Below are positions 15,880 to 25,301 of a DNA stretch of 64,000 nt, piece by piece (position 1 is the first letter of the stretch; each line of letters opens with the position of its first letter). Source of the DNA: CAVVFX01 sp963747535 (GTDB lineage Bacteria > Acidobacteriota > Terriglobia > Bryobacterales > Bryobacteraceae); assembly GCA_963747535.1 (NCBI GenBank), contig CAVVFX010000026.1, positions 1 through 64,000 of the forward strand. Direction: 5' to 3'. Position numbers and translations under genes: made by a program. The notes beneath the pieces are model-generated. The model was not told the origin of the DNA, ran no database searches, and worked only from the letters and a program-made list of their open reading frames with translations.

Positions 15880-17891
15880 CGCCTGTTAGAGAACATAAAC
15901 CCTTCGTACCCGAAACCGCCGTGATGCCCGAGTTGACTTTTCGGGCCATGGCTATCGGCTTGATCATGTGCGTCATTCTGGGTGCGGCCAACGCCTACCT
16001 GGGGCTGCGCGCAGGCCAGACCATCGCGGCAACTTATCCCGCCGCGGTCATCGGCATGGCCATTCTGCGCCTCTTCAAGGGCTCGCTGCTCGAAGAGAAC
16101 ATCGCGCGCACCGCCGGCTCGATCGGCGAATCCGTCGCGGCCGGAGCGATCTTCACCATTCCGGCATTCGTTCTTTCCGGAGCCTGGAAAACGTTCTCGG
16201 GTCCTGCAGCTTACTGGAAATCGACCGCGCTGATGGTGACCGGGAGCGTGATCGGCGTACTTTTCGTTTCCCTGGTTCGCCGGTTTCTGGTGGAAGACCC
16301 GGAACTTCCGTTTCCGGAATCCGTAGCCGCCGCCCACATCCATAAAGCCGGACAAATGGGCGCCCAAACGGCCAGCATTCTCTTCTACAACATCGCTTAC
16401 GGCGGCGCGGTTTTTCTCGCGGGCGCATTCGGCGTCTTCGCCACCGACATGAATTTTCCTATCGTACTGGCGTCCGGCGTGTCCGGGCGCTTGAAACTGG
16501 GAGGCGCTCACACTATCGCCACAGGAGGCGCTACTATCGCTTCAGGTCCTTCCGTGAGCCCCGCTCTCATTGGTGTCGGCTATGTGATCGGGCCCAAACT
16601 GGCGTCGCTCAACTTCTCCGGCAGCGTGCTCGCGTGGGGCGTCCTGGTCCCCATGATGGTCTACTTGATCGGACCGCTTTTTGCTCCTCAGATGGCCGGA
16701 CCGAACGGCTGGAACTGGGAGGACATGTCGACGCGCGTCTGGCGCGATATCGTGCGGCCTATAGCCATCGGCGGCATGATGGCCGGTGCTGCCAACACTC
16801 TTTTCCGCATGCGGAAGAACATCGGAGCGGGGCTCTCGCGCGCGTTTAAGGAACTGGTGAGCGGGGCGGGCGATGTATCGGGCATCAGCCGCACCAATCA
16901 GTATATGAGTTCCCGCCTGGTGCTGACCGGCGTCGGGGTCATGTTCGTGGTGATGCTGGTGATCTACACCTACTTTTCCGGCAGCCTCACGGCGGGCATT
17001 GTCGCCGGCCTTGTCATGCTGATTGTGGGATTCTGTTTCGCCACGGTATCCGGTTATCTGGTCGGCGTGATCGGATCTTCCAACAACCCCATCTCGGGTC
17101 TGACTCTCTCGACACTGATCATCGCAGCCTTGTTGATGGTAGCCCTCGGCGTTTCAGGAACCAGCGGTGTGATTGCGGTGCTCGGAGTGGCGGCCGTAGT
17201 GTGCGTATCTTCGGCCGTCGCCGGCGAACTCCTGCAGGACTTCAAAGTCGGCTACATTCTCGGCGGAACTCCCAAAAAGATTCAGATCGCCGAACTGATC
17301 GCCGTAGTTTGCGCCAGCGCGATTATGTATTTCCCGCTGCTGCTGCTGCATCAGGGGAATATCAACGCCGGTGGTATCGGCTTCGGCGACCCGAAGATTC
17401 CGGCTCCGCAGGCCGGGTTGATGGCATCGCTGGCTCAAGGCATTGTCGGAGGCGATATGGCATGGCCTCTGATCGGCGCGGGCATTTTTCTGGGCATTAC
17501 CCTGATCCTGATCGGTGTCTCGAGTCCCATGCTGGTAGCCATCGGCATGTATCTTCCGCTGGGCACCACCTTCGCAATCTTCGTAGGGGGCCTGCTGCGC
17601 TGGGCTACCGAGGCCATGGTGGAACGTCGCGGCTTCAACGAGGCGCAACGCGCGCGGGTGGAAAATACAGGAGTACTGGCAGCTTCCGGACTCATCGCCG
17701 GCGAGGCGCTCATGGGGCTTGTAACGTCCGGGTTCAATGTGTACAAGGGAGCCTTGCCGCAACTCTTTCGCGAGCCGTCCTATCTCGTCGGGATCCTGGT
17801 GATGCTGCTCCTCGGCTTCATCTTAGTGAGAACCTCGATCGGTAACGCCGGTCGCCCCGAAGATCCCGCTCCGCCGGTCGCCATGATGTAA
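15876..17891 (+). CDS. OPT family oligopeptide transporter
   Basis: An inner-membrane protein of 671 residues with about 14-16 hydrophobic segments, the usual size for bacterial OPT proteins, which take up small peptides or metal chelates by proton symport. Recognisable stretches are NAYLGLRAGQTIAATYPAAV near residues 41-60, FPESVAAAHIHKAG, and the SSNNPISGLTLSTL loop near 410. The predicted cytosolic N-terminus is short. Coupled to the upstream YqeY gene by a four-base overlap. Confidence 0.92.
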   Translation: MTPVREHKPFVPETAVMPELTFRAMAIGLIMCVILGAANAYLGLRAGQTIAATYPAAVIGMAILRLFKGSLLEENIARTAGSIGESVAAGAIFTIPAFVLSGAWKTFSGPAAYWKSTALMVTGSVIGVLFVSLVRRFLVEDPELPFPESVAAAHIHKAGQMGAQTASILFYNIAYGGAVFLAGAFGVFATDMNFPIVLASGVSGRLKLGGAHTIATGGATIASGPSVSPALIGVGYVIGPKLASLNFSGSVLAWGVLVPMMVYLIGPLFAPQMAGPNGWNWEDMSTRVWRDIVRPIAIGGMMAGAANTLFRMRKNIGAGLSRAFKELVSGAGDVSGISRTNQYMSSRLVLTGVGVMFVVMLVIYTYFSGSLTAGIVAGLVMLIVGFCFATVSGYLVGVIGSSNNPISGLTLSTLIIAALLMVALGVSGTSGVIAVLGVAAVVCVSSAVAGELLQDFKVGYILGGTPKKIQIAELIAVVCASAIMYFPLLLLHQGNINAGGIGFGDPKIPAPQAGLMASLAQGIVGGDMAWPLIGAGIFLGITLILIGVSSPMLVAIGMYLPLGTTFAIFVGGLLRWATEAMVERRGFNEAQRARVENTGVLAASGLIAGEALMGLVTSGFNVYKGALPQLFREPSYLVGILVMLLLGFILVRTSIGNAGRPEDPAPPVAMM

Positions 17892-17946
17892 TCTTCCACG
17901 GGCTACTCTGTATAGCGGCGCACCGCAAAATGGCTGCTCCGCAGCC

Positions 17947-18024
17947 GGCAGACCACAAAAAACGATGGTCTGCCCTACGGTAGCCCGAATCAAGCTCCAG
18001 ACAAAACGATGGTCTGCCTTACGG
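17947..18024. repeat. family B palindromic repeats, one full and one partial copy
   Basis: A full unit at 17947-17980 (GGCAGACCA, A-rich centre, TGGTCTGCC, then CTACGG) is followed by a partial unit at 17997-18024 lacking part of the left arm. They sit between the converging OPT and TadG-like genes and could form bidirectional terminator-like hairpins. Confidence 0.6.
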
Positions 18025-18034
18025 CAGGCTCCGG

Positions 18035-19519
18035 CTATTGAATCAGGTACGGCTTGTTACCGCCGCCCAATCCGATACCGGTATTTTGACCACCGGTAGG
18101 ATCGAGCACGAGGTTCGACATGCCGTTGATCTGAATGGTATCCACTACCAGCGCGGAATAATAGCCCGTAGTGGACTCGCCGGTGTACAGAATATTCTGC
18201 GCCACATAGTTGCTGCCCGTCTGGGTGCAGTGAAGATAGATCGTTCCGTTGTACTTGATATTGGTGTTGCCGTTGATCGCATGCGACGTGCTGGGGCAGA
18301 CGCTGTGGTCCTGCATGAAAAGAATGCCCTGATAGGTTCCGGACGTGTTCGAAGTCAAGTTTACGGTCGGCTGCCCGGACATCAGTAGCGGGCCGGCCGT
18401 GTAACCGTTGGCGGTGTTATAGAAGAACACGCCGGTTCCATTGACGGTAGTATTAGCGCCCTCTATCTCCAGGCCTCCGCCATTCAAGATATACGTCCCG
18501 GGGTTCAAAGTTACGTTGCCGCCAGTTATCTTGATGCCGCCGCAGTATACCCCCGGATTGATGGTCTGGTTGGGACTCATGTTACTCCAACTGTAATTGG
18601 TCGCGGCACATCCCGTATAGGAAGGCGCGGGGAGAGCGGCAAGCGGATCGGTAACGGCCGCTCCGTAAGTCGGAGGCGCGCACTGGACAGTGTTGCTTGG
18701 GTTGTTCGTCGAACCATAATACGCGTCGTTTTTGCACCCGCATCCGGAGCATTCTATCTTTGCCCCGGTCACCATATTGAGAGGCAAGGTTCCGGCAGAG
18801 CACGTGGAAGCGGTGGTGCCGTAACAAAGATACGCTGCCGCGCTATTCAATTGCATCGCGTTCGTGGTGTTGTTGGAGTTGAGATAGACGCCGCAGGTGA
18901 GGACTAAACTGGCTCCATTGATGTACAATGCCTCGGCGCCGGTATCCGACCCGCTCGTGCCGGGATCCAGGACATAGAGACATCCTCCACCTGTGCCGGA
19001 GGCTCCTATGGCTGCGGCTGTCGCCGAAGCCGCCACGCTCGCGCTTCTGGCTCCCACCATTTGAAGAAAGGTAGGGAACAAAGATTCCGAGACCGAGGCT
19101 GTTACATAGTAGTTAACAGCCACTCCATTGACCTTACCGGCGGGTATGCCCGACGACATCGTAATGTTGGCGCTCGCAATCCCGTTCGCCAAACCGTACG
19201 CACATCCCGACGCTAAGTTGGTTCCGGTGATGGTGCTGCTGGTGCACGGCAATGAAGTGGGATTCGGGGACTGAGTGCAATAAACTCCGCCTGATCCGCA
19301 AGTGATCGTGGCTGTCCCGGCCGCGGCTATGGACGCCAGAACCGCCGAATCGGCAGCGGCCTGGGCGACCTGTTTGCGATAGTAACCCCAGCCTACGTCG
19401 ACCACCAGGCCCAGAACGCCCATCAGGAATACAATCCCGACGGTGACCATGACGATCGCCTGACCAAGCTGGCCCGCGCCGCGTCGCGGTAAACTCCCGT
19501 TTGTATGCTCGTCGCTCAT
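18035..19519 (-). CDS. TadG-like pilus-assembly/secreted protein
   Basis: The start is placed at ATG 19519-19517, after GAGAAGG, because the open frame further upstream has no secretion signal and lacks a good site. Residues 15-60 contain GQAIVMVTVGIVFLMGVLG and DVGWGYYRKQVAQAAADSAV, the type of membrane anchor with export-pseudopilin character (TadE/G, Flp pilus). The rest, about 430 residues, is Gly/Ser/Thr/Asn-rich with paired Cys (CSGCGCKND) and predicted beta repeats resembling polymorphic surface proteins. No other tad genes lie nearby, so it is probably an orphan surface protein. Confidence 0.78.
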   Translation of the reverse strand: MSDEHTNGSLPRRGAGQLGQAIVMVTVGIVFLMGVLGLVVDVGWGYYRKQVAQAAADSAVLASIAAAGTATITCGSGGVYCTQSPNPTSLPCTSSTITGTNLASGCAYGLANGIASANITMSSGIPAGKVNGVAVNYYVTASVSESLFPTFLQMVGARSASVAASATAAAIGASGTGGGCLYVLDPGTSGSDTGAEALYINGASLVLTCGVYLNSNNTTNAMQLNSAAAYLCYGTTASTCSAGTLPLNMVTGAKIECSGCGCKNDAYYGSTNNPSNTVQCAPPTYGAAVTDPLAALPAPSYTGCAATNYSWSNMSPNQTINPGVYCGGIKITGGNVTLNPGTYILNGGGLEIEGANTTVNGTGVFFYNTANGYTAGPLLMSGQPTVNLTSNTSGTYQGILFMQDHSVCPSTSHAINGNTNIKYNGTIYLHCTQTGSNYVAQNILYTGESTTGYYSALVVDTIQINGMSNLVLDPTGGQNTGIGLGGGNKPYLIQ

Positions 19520-19616
19520 CGCCTTCTCATATAACAAAGGAAGGCCCCCCCTGACTAGATATCTCTTGGTAAACGCGGTATTGACGAGCGTTGTCCCGGC
19601 TGCCGGCCGCCCGGCT

Positions 19617-20975
19617 CTACGAGTGATGACAGCCACGTTTGTTCCGCCCCCTGGACCGGCGCATCATCCCTGCACACCAGAGCAATCCCGCTGCCATGGA
19701 AACAATAGTGGACGGTTCCGGTGTAGGAGGGTCCGACGCCGTGTAGTCCAGAATATAGCCGTCCATGGCGCCACTGGTGGTTATACCCTCACCGATAATC
19801 TGGCCCGAACTATTGATGCCGGTGGCAGTCTGTAACGAAGTGAAACCTGAGTTGGCGGGCAGCAGCGAATTCAGATTGGTCATGGTGCCGCCGACCCAGA
19901 TAAACGGTTCCAATACGGTAGAGGTACCGATCGTGGAAGCATTGCTGGCCGTACCGACGATCTCGTCGCTGTCGTTGACGGCGACGGCTGTGCTGTACGC
20001 CAGACTATCCAGCGTGCCGAGGCTCGTCATGACATCGTTCGAATACATAAAGGCCTGGCTCGATCCGGAGGCTATATCGGATTCCCCGACCACCACTCCG
20101 CTATCGTTGACCGCGAGGGCATCACTGTTGCCGTAGTATTCGCCGTTGGAGTAATCGAGCGTCTCCAGATCGACCGGAGCCGTCCCCGGAGTATACAGGA
20201 ATGCGTGCTGGTTGTAGGACGTACTCGGACCAATATAACCGCTCCCGACCACCTGGCCGTTGGCGTTCATCGCTTGGGGCGTGCTGTCCCCGCCAATCGT
20301 GATCTCCGCGCAGGTGTCCGCCTGAACGCACGCGCCACCGTTCAAGGTCGTCCCGCTTTGCAGGTAGAATGCATAGCTTTGGCTCCCACCCGTCGTGGAA
20401 ACTCCCGTAATAGCGCCGGCGTCATTGATGAAGTCGGCGCTCGAGGACGTGCCGCCCAGAGTTCCGAGGCTCGTCATGGTGCCGCTGGTTGAGACAAACG
20501 CAATTTGCGCTGAGCCTGCCGAGGTGCCAACCACAGTGTTGGAATCATTGAGACCGTTGCCATAGCTGACGAATCCGCCGGAGAGAGTTCCCAGGGTACT
20601 CAGGCTACTGTTTTGATACAGAAATGCCTGATCGCCCAAACTTAGATCTACCGATCCGGACAAAGCGCCGCTAGCGTTGAGACCCTTTGGGGAACTGGTG
20701 AACGAAGTGCCCGAATCGACATCGACGAGCGTATCTGCGCCCGAGATGTAAAGGAAGGTCTGTTGGGTCGTGTTGCCGGAAGTGTAGGAAGTACCGGTTA
20801 CGTCCCCGGCGTTATTGATGAACGACGCAGTACTGCCTTTTGTTCCGCCCAGGTTCCCCAGGTCGCAGACGTTCGCGACACAGTTGACTGAACTGGCGGA
20901 TGACAGCATTGGTACGCCAAAACCTAGCAGGCAAAGCGCGAACCTGCGGAAGCCACCGGCACAAATACGATTCAT
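19617..20975 (-). CDS. HAF-repeat protein with PEP-CTERM anchor
   Basis: The start is set at ATG 20975-20973, since the next residues form a signal peptide (RRFALCLLGFGVPMLSSASS). The body of about 400 residues holds repeated units of the HAF type, each with a pattern like HAFLY..G...LGTLGG followed by a Val/Gly-rich turn (for example AFLYQNSSLSTLGTLSGG). The C-terminus has PEPSTIVSMAAGLLWCAGMM then RRSRGR, a PEP-CTERM sorting signal. A secreted, surface-bound beta-repeat protein of unknown role. Confidence 0.85.
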   Translation of the reverse strand: MNRICAGGFRRFALCLLGFGVPMLSSASSVNCVANVCDLGNLGGTKGSTASFINNAGDVTGTSYTSGNTTQQTFLYISGADTLVDVDSGTSFTSSPKGLNASGALSGSVDLSLGDQAFLYQNSSLSTLGTLSGGFVSYGNGLNDSNTVVGTSAGSAQIAFVSTSGTMTSLGTLGGTSSSADFINDAGAITGVSTTGGSQSYAFYLQSGTTLNGGACVQADTCAEITIGGDSTPQAMNANGQVVGSGYIGPSTSYNQHAFLYTPGTAPVDLETLDYSNGEYYGNSDALAVNDSGVVVGESDIASGSSQAFMYSNDVMTSLGTLDSLAYSTAVAVNDSDEIVGTASNASTIGTSTVLEPFIWVGGTMTNLNSLLPANSGFTSLQTATGINSSGQIIGEGITTSGAMDGYILDYTASDPPTPEPSTIVSMAAGLLWCAGMMRRSRGRNKRGCHHS

Positions 20976-21109
20976 ACTGCAGTTAGAGTATGAGTTAGAA
21001 GATGCTCTTACAAGATTCGCTTCGCAGTATACGCCGATGTTATGAGAGATATAGCCTGTCAAGCGATTTAGCGCTTGTGGTCCTGGCCCCTTCGCGGGGG
21101 GCCGGGGTA

Positions 21110-21562
21110 TCATTCACGCATCAACTGCTTCCAACGTTTATCCGCTTCCGCGCAATCGAGCATCTTCGAATCCGCGCCGTAGCAGTTTCGGGCTGCTCCT
21201 TCGCCTTCGCCTGTGAACGACCACAGAATCGCTGAATTGTCCGCCGGGCTGATCAGAGTCTTGACATATATCGGCGCTTCCCGGTGTTCGAACGTCGATA
21301 TCTCCACCAGGCATTGTTTCAGCCGGTGGTTGTAATGGTAGGTCGACCCGGTTACCTGGATTCTCGCACCCAGCATGGAATCACGCTTAGTGACCAGATC
21401 AATTGCGCGCGGAATTCTGGCGGCGCAATCGCTTTCGGCTTGCAAAGTTTCCCGAACGCGCGCAGTTTCAGCCGCGGACTGCCGCAGAAAAAAAGTCCCG
21501 ACCGCCGTGATCGCCGCGAGCGCTAAGAACAAAGCAAGTAATAGCCAGTTTCTGGACTTCAT
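21110..21562 (-). CDS. membrane-anchored hypothetical protein, 150 aa
   Basis: An N-terminal hydrophobic anchor (WLLLALFLALAAITAVGTFFL, about residues 5-25) is followed by a helix and a soluble, probably periplasmic domain of about 100 residues with Cys near 45, 84, 126 and 136 that could pair. I do not recognise the domain. It lies upstream of the HAF-repeat gene on the same strand. Confidence 0.6.
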   Translation of the reverse strand: MKSRNWLLLALFLALAAITAVGTFFLRQSAAETARVRETLQAESDCAARIPRAIDLVTKRDSMLGARIQVTGSTYHYNHRLKQCLVEISTFEHREAPIYVKTLISPADNSAILWSFTGEGEGAARNCYGADSKMLDCAEADKRWKQLMRE

Positions 21563-21738
21563 GGATCGAGTAGTACTCCATCATACTAGCCTGGTAGCGG
21601 CTGGTGAAGGTTGGCGTATTGTGTCCCTTGGACGCTCAAGAAAAACAAGGCAGCAAGGATAGGCGATGTCACGGGCTGAGCGGCCGTTCCCAATCGAACC
21701 ATAACAAAAGTCACTCTACTATCACCAGTATTCTTTGG

Positions 21739-22398
21739 TTAATCGGGGGTGGACCGCGGGGGCCTTTCCGAGCCAGGCGACCGCCATGGCAGCCGCGGCG
21801 CGAGCGCATAGTTGAGCTGTACCAGAACGATGAACGCGATGCTCCAGTAAGTGTCAATCACGCAAAGCAGCGCGCCGAACCCGTACAGCGCCTGTGCGAT
21901 CAGGATGCGCTTCTTGATCGCGGTCGAGACCGGTTTCGGGATATCGTCCTTCACCAGGCCGGTATGAGTTGCGCAGATCCAACTGATGTACAGCGTCGCG
22001 CCCAGCGCCAGAATGTTCAGCCAATAAATGACCAGCGCGATCCGGTAGCCGATGAACTCGGCCAGGAGCGTAGTGGAGAACGGCGTCATCGAAACGAAAA
22101 AGAGGAAAACCAGATGAATCCATGACAGACCGCGATCCGAGCGCTCCAGATGATTGAGTTGGGATTGCTGGCCGACCCAGAAGATCCCCAGAGTCATAAA
22201 GGTCATCGCGTACATCATGAGCTTTGGCGCCAGGGCGGACAGCGCCAGCCATAAACCCTGCTCGCTGTGAATGGCTTCAGAAGCCGGGGCTTTCAGGTCC
22301 AGCACCAGCAGCGTCATGGCGACGGCGAAAACCCCATCGCTCAACGCCGCCAGGCGCTCTACGCTTTGGCCGGCGATCAGGTTGTAGGTGGACCGCAT
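21739..22398 (-). CDS. TMEM175-type (DUF1211) membrane protein
   Basis: A 219-residue integral membrane protein with about six transmembrane helices. The first helix carries the signature RLAALSDGVFAVAMTLLVLD, matching the FSDG motif of bacterial TMEM175 homologues, which form potassium-selective tetramers. The remaining helices and a polar C-terminus fit the family. Divergent from the downstream GMC pair, leaving 54 bases for both 5' regions. Confidence 0.87.
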   Translation of the reverse strand: MRSTYNLIAGQSVERLAALSDGVFAVAMTLLVLDLKAPASEAIHSEQGLWLALSALAPKLMMYAMTFMTLGIFWVGQQSQLNHLERSDRGLSWIHLVFLFFVSMTPFSTTLLAEFIGYRIALVIYWLNILALGATLYISWICATHTGLVKDDIPKPVSTAIKKRILIAQALYGFGALLCVIDTYWSIAFIVLVQLNYALAPRLPWRSPGSERPPRSTPD

Positions 22399-22452
22399 AT
22401 CCTAAGTAGTTTTACATGGCGCAGAGTTGGTATCATTCCCACACCAGCTCCT

Positions 22453-22962
22453 ATGAACCCGACCACCCGCCGTGAAGCGTTGATCGCAATCGCAACCGCG
22501 GCCACACTCAACGCGCAACACCAGCATGCCGAGGAGACCCCCGCGGTTGCAACGCCTTACCAACCCAAAACCCTCACGCCTTCCGAAATGGACTTGGTCG
22601 CCAGGCTCGGCGACCTGATCATCCCGCGCACCGATACGCCCGGCGCGTCCGATGCCGGCGTTCCCGAATTCATCGACCGCCGTCTCACCGCATCTCCCGA
22701 CCTCGTCGCCACTTTCCGCCGCGGCATGTTGCTCCTCGGCCCTGACTTTGCCCAACTCCCGCACGAACGCCAGGTCGCGATCCTCACCGAAATCAGCAAC
22801 GCGCCGGACACGGACCGCGGCCGCTTTTTCCGTCTCGCCAAGGAGCTCACCATCGACGGTTATTACTCTTCGCGTGCCGGCCTGGTGGAAGAATTGGGCT
22901 GGCATGGTAACACGTTCCTCACAGAGTTCAAAGGCTGCACGCATCCGGAGCACCAGTCGTGA
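22453..22962 (+). CDS. gluconate 2-dehydrogenase subunit 3 family protein
   Basis: The start is ATG 22453, since the Tat-type signal follows at once (TTRREALIAIATAATLNA). The 169-residue protein contains the domain core TPSEMDLVARLGDLIIPRTD, characteristic of the small subunit that exports with and supports a GMC-type flavoprotein. The 3' end (GWHGNTFLTEFKGCTHPEH) is also typical. The next gene encodes the matching large subunit, so the pair is a periplasmic sugar or alcohol dehydrogenase. Confidence 0.9.
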   Translation: MNPTTRREALIAIATAATLNAQHQHAEETPAVATPYQPKTLTPSEMDLVARLGDLIIPRTDTPGASDAGVPEFIDRRLTASPDLVATFRRGMLLLGPDFAQLPHERQVAILTEISNAPDTDRGRFFRLAKELTIDGYYSSRAGLVEELGWHGNTFLTEFKGCTHPEHQS

Positions 22963-22996
22963 TGCAAGTGCGGAAGTCCGCGGAGATTCACGCGTC

Positions 22997-24607
22997 GTGA
23001 TCATCGGCACCGGTGCGGCCGGCGGAATGGCCGCCTGGAATCTCACTCGCCAGGGCCTCAACGTGCTCATGCTGGACGCCGGAACCAAATTTAATCGCGC
23101 GCAGTTCTGGAGCCATGTCAAACCATGGGAGGCGCCGCGCAAGCTGGATGCCGGACTGCACCCGCCGCAGTTCTATCTCGATACTCGCGAGCAACCCTAC
23201 CACACCTTACCCGGGCAACCGTTCGATCTGCTACGCGTGTGGGGACGCGGCGGCAAGACCAACGTCTGGGGACGGGTCGCGCTGCGTTACTCCGACCTCG
23301 ACTTCACCAGCGCCGATCGCGACGGGTGGGAGATCCCCTGGCCCATCCGGTATAAAGACATCGCGCCCTACTATGACCGCGTGGATCAACTCATCGGCGT
23401 CTGCGGCGGCGATGACGATCTCGATTCCCTGCCCGGCAGCCGCTATCATCTGCCGCCTCCCCCGCCCCGCTGCGGCGAACGCCTGTTGCAGAAAGCTGCT
23501 AAGAGTGTCGGCATCACGGTGGTAGCCGGACGCCGCGCGGTCCTCACCCGTCCGCACAACGGACACCCGGCCTGCCACTACTGCGGGGCTTGCGGGAAGG
23601 GCTGCGACGTCGGCGCATTCTTCAACTCGTCGGACTACCTCATCGAACCCGCATTTCAGACCGGGCGTGTGAAAGTGATCGACAACGCCGTGGCGGCGCG
23701 CGTTCTCAACGACGACGAGGGTCGCGCCAACGGTGTGCAGTACTTCGATCGAGTGACCAGGGAAGAATACCGCGTGCGCGCACGGGTGGTGATCGTGGCG
23801 GCATCGTGCATCGATTCGACGCGCATTCTGCTCAATTCCAAATCGCGCCAGCATCCCAACGGCATCGGTAATTCGAGCGATGTCGTCGGCCGCTATTTGA
23901 CCGAGCAGGTGCGGCTGCACATGTTCGGCTTCGTCCCGGAGTTGATCGGCGCGCCGGTACAGAATGACGACGGCATCGGCGGCGAGCACGTCTACCTGCC
24001 GCGCTTCAATCACCGCGACGGGCGCAAACGCGAATACTTACGCGGTTTCGGCATGCAATTCTGGGGCTGCGGCGCGGCCGCGGACGCAAGTTTCGCCAAG
24101 GCTCTCCCGGGCTTTGGCGCCGGATTCAAGAGCGCAGTGAAGAGACGTTATCCGGCCGTCGTTGCGCTGCATCCTTACGGCGAGGTGCTGCCCTACGCCG
24201 ACAATCGCGTCACGGTGGAGAATTCACCCATAGACCGGTACGGCATTCCCATCGCGCGCATCGAATACAAATACCGCGAGAATGAGCGCCGGATGGCGAA
24301 AGAGATGTACGAGACCGCGCGGTCCATCCTGCAGGCTGCGAAGGCGGAGATTCTGCCCTACGACGCGACCTCCCTGGGCATTCCGGGACAAGCCATCCAC
24401 GAGCATTCCACGTGCCGCATGGGCGTGGATCCCAAGCGGTCTGCGCTCAACGGCTTCTGCCAATCGCACGAGGTCAGGAACCTGTTTGTGGTGGATGGCG
24501 CAGCGTTCACTACCGCCTCGGAGAAGAATCCGACGCTCACGATTCTCGCGCTGGCCTGGCGGTCGACAGATTACCTGGCGGGAGAGATGAAGGCCGGGCG
24601 CTTGTAA
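22997..24607 (+). CDS. GMC-family oxidoreductase (large subunit)
   Basis: An FAD enzyme of the gluconate 2-dehydrogenase/glucose-fructose oxidoreductase branch. The dinucleotide-binding site IIGTGAAGGMAAWNL is at the N-terminus; CHYCGACGKGC near residue 195 is a Cys-rich loop of this branch, and the C-terminus has the catalytic block HEHSTCRMG plus NPTLTILALAWRS. The start is uncertain. GTG 22997 fits the fold but leaves almost nothing before the FAD site. ATG 22962 overlaps the upstream stop but hits a stop after 12 codons, which suggests a small frameshift. Product assignment is firm. Confidence 0.88.
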   Translation: MIIGTGAAGGMAAWNLTRQGLNVLMLDAGTKFNRAQFWSHVKPWEAPRKLDAGLHPPQFYLDTREQPYHTLPGQPFDLLRVWGRGGKTNVWGRVALRYSDLDFTSADRDGWEIPWPIRYKDIAPYYDRVDQLIGVCGGDDDLDSLPGSRYHLPPPPPRCGERLLQKAAKSVGITVVAGRRAVLTRPHNGHPACHYCGACGKGCDVGAFFNSSDYLIEPAFQTGRVKVIDNAVAARVLNDDEGRANGVQYFDRVTREEYRVRARVVIVAASCIDSTRILLNSKSRQHPNGIGNSSDVVGRYLTEQVRLHMFGFVPELIGAPVQNDDGIGGEHVYLPRFNHRDGRKREYLRGFGMQFWGCGAAADASFAKALPGFGAGFKSAVKRRYPAVVALHPYGEVLPYADNRVTVENSPIDRYGIPIARIEYKYRENERRMAKEMYETARSILQAAKAEILPYDATSLGIPGQAIHEHSTCRMGVDPKRSALNGFCQSHEVRNLFVVDGAAFTTASEKNPTLTILALAWRSTDYLAGEMKAGRL

Positions 24608-24686
24608 CGCAGACTTCAGCCAATCCTGGCTTCAGCCGGCACTTAGTCGGGTTTGGCTTGGTTTGAGGATTGATTCGCAGGTGGAA

Positions 24687-24730
24687 AGAGCCGCCTAAAA
24701 GGCGGCTACGGCCAAGATTGGCCGCCCCAC
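24687..24730. repeat. double hairpin with family A unit
   Basis: AGCCGCCT-AAA-AGGCGGCT (24689-24707) is followed by CGGCCAAGATTGGCCGCCCCAC, the unit also found at 7501-7527. It lies between the converging GMC and DUF2911 genes and could act as a transcription stop for either. Confidence 0.55.
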
Positions 24731-24748
24731 AATTCTTATGATGGGAGA

Positions 24749-25273
24749 TTATTCCGCCTTGATGGGAACCGTCGCTTTCGTGTTACCCCATTCGACGGAG
24801 AGTTCCTTCGCGGTGAGTGTGATCTTGAACTTCTCAACCGGGCTCGCAAGCTTGGTCAGTTTCATCGCGGTGCGGCCCAGGTCCTGATCCTTGTTGTACA
24901 CGGTACCCCACTGCTTGGTCTGCTTGTTGACGACCAGTTGCCAAGGACCGCTTTCGCCGGCCTGCAGATAGAGGGTGTGGACACCCGCCGGCACTTTAAG
25001 ATCGCCGATGACGATGTTCTTGTCGGTGGTCAAGGTCGTCGCCGAGTCTGCGCCCATTCGGTAGATCCGGTCGTACGGGATGAGCCCGCCTTCGACCTTC
25101 CGTCCGCGCGCGGATGGCGCATTGTACTCGATCGTGATATGCGTTCCGCCGATGGTGACGCTGGTATCGGCCGTTGGACTCAGCTCGTTCTGGGTCACCT
25201 GCCGGTTGCCGGTCTGTGCGGTCAACATCGTAACCGCAGCCAGTGCGGTTGCAGCGAAAGATAGAATTTTCAT
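24749..25273 (-). CDS. secreted DUF2911 domain protein
   Basis: The start is ATG 25273-25271 after AGGAG. The 174-residue protein begins with a signal peptide (MKILSFAATALAAVTMLTA). The DUF2911 body contains IEYNAPSARGRKVEGGLIPY and YRMGADSATTLTTDKNI, both standard for this beta-rich family common in Acidobacteriota and Bacteroidota. Function unknown. Confidence 0.9.
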   Translation of the reverse strand: MKILSFAATALAAVTMLTAQTGNRQVTQNELSPTADTSVTIGGTHITIEYNAPSARGRKVEGGLIPYDRIYRMGADSATTLTTDKNIVIGDLKVPAGVHTLYLQAGESGPWQLVVNKQTKQWGTVYNKDQDLGRTAMKLTKLASPVEKFKITLTAKELSVEWGNTKATVPIKAE

Positions 25274-25301
25274 ATGTGCTCCTCGCATGGAGGTTACCAC
25301 A

